Below, one piece after another: positions 6,201 through 7,245 of a stretch of 7,245 nucleotides of DNA. The DNA is from Lachnospiraceae bacterium (GTDB lineage: Bacteria; Bacillota; Clostridia; Lachnospirales; Lachnospiraceae), in the NCBI GenBank assembly GCA_017461685.1, contig JAFTXF010000028.1:1-7245 (forward strand). The letters are read 5' to 3'. The notes beneath the pieces are model-generated. The model saw only the letters and a program-made list of their open reading frames with translations, made no database searches and was not told where the DNA came from. The translations under genes were made by a program, and so were the position numbers. The first letter of the stretch is position 1. Every line of letters begins with the position of its first letter.

Positions 6201-6464
6201 TTAATCCCACTTCTTATTGGCAATATAATTGGACAACAGCTCCTCTACCAGTTCATCCCGCTCCACCTTCATAATCAGGCTTCTTGCACTTTTGTGAGAA
6301 GTGATAAAGGTAGGATCGCCGCTCATAATATAGCCAACAATCTGATTTACCGGGTTATATCCTTTTTCCCGCAATGCTTCATATACAGTAGCAAGCACCA
6401 TCTGCACACCGGTCATCGGCTCGGTCTCTACCTTAATGAATTTCGTATTCTGTAAATCTTCCAT
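6201..6464 (-). CDS. ireB: IreB family regulatory phosphoprotein (DUF965/UPF0297)
   Basis: In Enterococcus faecalis IreB is a small cytoplasmic protein acting against intrinsic cephalosporin resistance; it is phosphorylated on N-terminal threonines by the PASTA-domain kinase IreK and dephosphorylated by IreP. The 87-residue protein matches the family from end to end: VLATVYEALREKGYNPVNQIVGYIMSGDP, then FITSHKSARSLI, then VERDELVEELLSNYI near the C-terminus. Thr7 in the N-terminal tail could be a phosphorylation site; position 4 is Leu. Its start has a strong GGAGGT at 6470-6475 with a five-base spacer. It is the first gene after a promoter-bearing gap and probably opens the operon. The kinase and phosphatase genes are not in the window, so that link is inferred from the family. 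Confidence 0.95.
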   Translation of the reverse strand: MEDLQNTKFIKVETEPMTGVQMVLATVYEALREKGYNPVNQIVGYIMSGDPTFITSHKSARSLIMKVERDELVEELLSNYIANKKWD

Positions 6465-6469
6465 AACGT

Positions 6470-6475
6470 ACCTCC
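6470..6475 (-). promoter_or_regulatory. Strong ribosome binding site of ireB
   Basis: GGAGGT matches the 16S anti-Shine-Dalgarno perfectly over six bases and lies five bases before the ATG. It is the best such site among the operon genes, fitting a first gene. Confidence 0.8.
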
Positions 6476-6507
6476 GTGCAAGTAATCAATCTTCATCCAT
6501 TATACTT

Positions 6508-6536
6508 ATCTTACTCTAATTTGGCTTAAATTTCAA
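6508..6536 (-). promoter_or_regulatory. Sigma-A-type promoter for the ireB operon
   Basis: On the minus strand TTGAAA (6531-6536) is followed by exactly 17 bases and TAAGAT (6508-6513). This is 5 of 6 and 4 of 6 matches to the housekeeping consensus at the ideal spacing. Four bases further on lies a perfect TATAAT (6499-6504), whose own -35 region at 17-bp spacing is poor, so it is a less likely or alternative -10. The surrounding 6476-6563 gap is AT-rich and shows no terminator for mtaB: the run after the mtaB stop has no GC stem. Confidence 0.6.
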
Positions 6537-6563
6537 TGATATACATCTGTTTTTTATAAAATC

Positions 6564-7245
6564 TTATACGATTTGTAAGAATTTCCCACACAAAATATCA
6601 TCTGACAAAAACTTTTCCGTCATTACTTCCATAATTTGGTTGCTAAAATCACTGTCAGTTTCCACAGCGACCTTTACATATTCTCTTGTGTGACCTATCA
6701 TATATGTTTTTCCGTCAATATTCTTGGATTCCTCCAAAAGTACCTGTACTTTTTGTCCCAAAAACTGACTGCGGTATTCTTTGCTTTTTCTGGCTTCCAT
6801 CTCTAAAAGCACAGCACTGCGCTTGGCCTTCACCGCCTCCACAATCTGAGCCTTCATGGCTGCGGCCACAGTCCCTTTTCTGACAGAGTACTTGAAAATA
6901 TGCATCTCATAAAGAGAAATATCCTCCAAATATTCTACGGTAGCCTGAAACTCCTCTTCTGTTTCTCCCGGAAACCCTACGATAACATCCGTGGTAATAG
7001 CAGGGTTGTCAAAAGCCTTCCGCAGAGCCTCCACGCTTGTCCTAAACTGTGACGTAGTATATCTGCGGTTCATGCGCTTCAAGGTATCATCACAGCCGCT
7101 TTGCAGAGATAAATGAAAGTGCGGACAAAGCTTCGGCAATGCAGCCAGTCTCATGGCACTTTCCTCTGTGACAATACGAGGCTCTAAAGAACCGATGCGA
7201 ATACGCTCTATGCCCGGTATATCATGAATGCGTTCAATTAATTCC
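6564..7245 (-). CDS. mtaB: tRNA ms2t6A37 methylthiotransferase MtaB, C-terminal 226 residues, cut by the right window edge
   Basis: MtaB (YqeV in B. subtilis) is a radical-SAM enzyme with two 4Fe-4S clusters that adds a methylthio group to t6A37, beside the anticodon of tRNAs reading ANN codons. The frame is open to the window edge, past the ATG at 7154, and reads ELIERIHDIPGIERIRIGSL at the start; SLEPRIVTEE follows, a typical family stretch. Next come LPKLCPHFHLSLQSGCD (36-52), LKRMNRRYT, TTDVIVGFPGETEEEF and MHIFKYSVRKGT. The last 65 or so residues form the TRAM RNA-binding domain (LGQKVQVLLEE to the end). The wording of the SLQSGCD and RRYT blocks fits MtaB better than MiaB or RimO. The N-terminal cluster-binding domain and the CxxxCxxC motif lie outside the window. 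It precedes the ireB promoter by under 100 nt on the same strand. Confidence 0.94.
   Translation of the reverse strand, partial: ELIERIHDIPGIERIRIGSLEPRIVTEESAMRLAALPKLCPHFHLSLQSGCDDTLKRMNRRYTTSQFRTSVEALRKAFDNPAITTDVIVGFPGETEEEFQATVEYLEDISLYEMHIFKYSVRKGTVAAAMKAQIVEAVKAKRSAVLLEMEARKSKEYRSQFLGQKVQVLLEESKNIDGKTYMIGHTREYVKVAVETDSDFSNQIMEVMTEKFLSDDILCGKFLQIV

Noticed and set aside
5812..6204. A 130-codon plus-strand frame opposite ruvX
   Set aside because: It is serine-rich low-information sequence expected from the reverse of a coding frame and covers nearly the same span as the well-supported ruvX.
6537..6570. Possible terminator after mtaB (short AAATC/GATTT pairing followed by an A-rich run)
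   Set aside because: The stem is five A/T-rich pairs formed partly within the coding end and is followed by A residues on the transcript, not a U-run.
1..7245. Mobile element, phage, defence system, CRISPR array or RNA gene
   Set aside because: All of the strand is taken up by same-direction housekeeping genes with short gaps; no inverted-repeat ends, repeat arrays, transposase or tRNA-like folds were seen on either strand.

Overview
The window reads as a chromosomal core region of a low-to-mid-GC Firmicute, most likely a clostridial anaerobe of the Lachnospiraceae type. The evidence is the gene content and order (an ireB-ruvX-DUF1292 run that in Bacillus and Clostridia leads on to mltG, trmR and U32 genes), the strong purine-rich ribosome binding sites, and a type III glutamine synthetase. 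The genus is an inference from protein character; no 16S or other marker is present.

Every supported gene lies on the minus strand, so transcription runs from high to low coordinates. At the right edge is the C-terminal part of mtaB (tRNA ms2t6A37 methylthiotransferase). A 97-nt gap (6467-6563, before the ireB ribosome binding site and start) carries a sigma-A-type promoter. Then follows a tightly spaced probable operon: ireB (kinase-controlled regulator), ruvX (YqgF nuclease fold), a DUF1292/YrzB acidic protein, ribonuclease J, a YlbF-family protein, a short membrane protein with only the N-terminal part of MltG, trmR (tRNA wobble-uridine O-methyltransferase) and a U32-family protein of the TrhP type. 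After a 120-nt gap with a possible hairpin and a weak promoter comes the first 288 codons of glnN (glutamine synthetase III), cut by the left edge.

The genes touch RNA handling and envelope control. RNase J and the YlbF-family protein point to mRNA turnover. MtaB, TrmR and the U32 protein are all predicted to modify the tRNA anticodon loop: A37 by MtaB, U34 by the U32 protein followed by TrmR. IreB and the MltG fragment point to the cell envelope. glnN is nitrogen assimilation and probably a separate unit.

Several real starts appear to lie inside the longest open frames. Shine-Dalgarno placement favours Met5 for the U32 gene, a GTG for RNase J, a TTG for DUF1292 and an internal ATG for the MltG-like gene. 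I found no mobile element, CRISPR array, RNA gene or convincing intrinsic terminator, and no clearly novel system. The items most worth a second look are the MltG-like protein without a catalytic domain, the rnj-ylbF pairing, and a pair of overlapping mini-ORFs ahead of the U32 gene.
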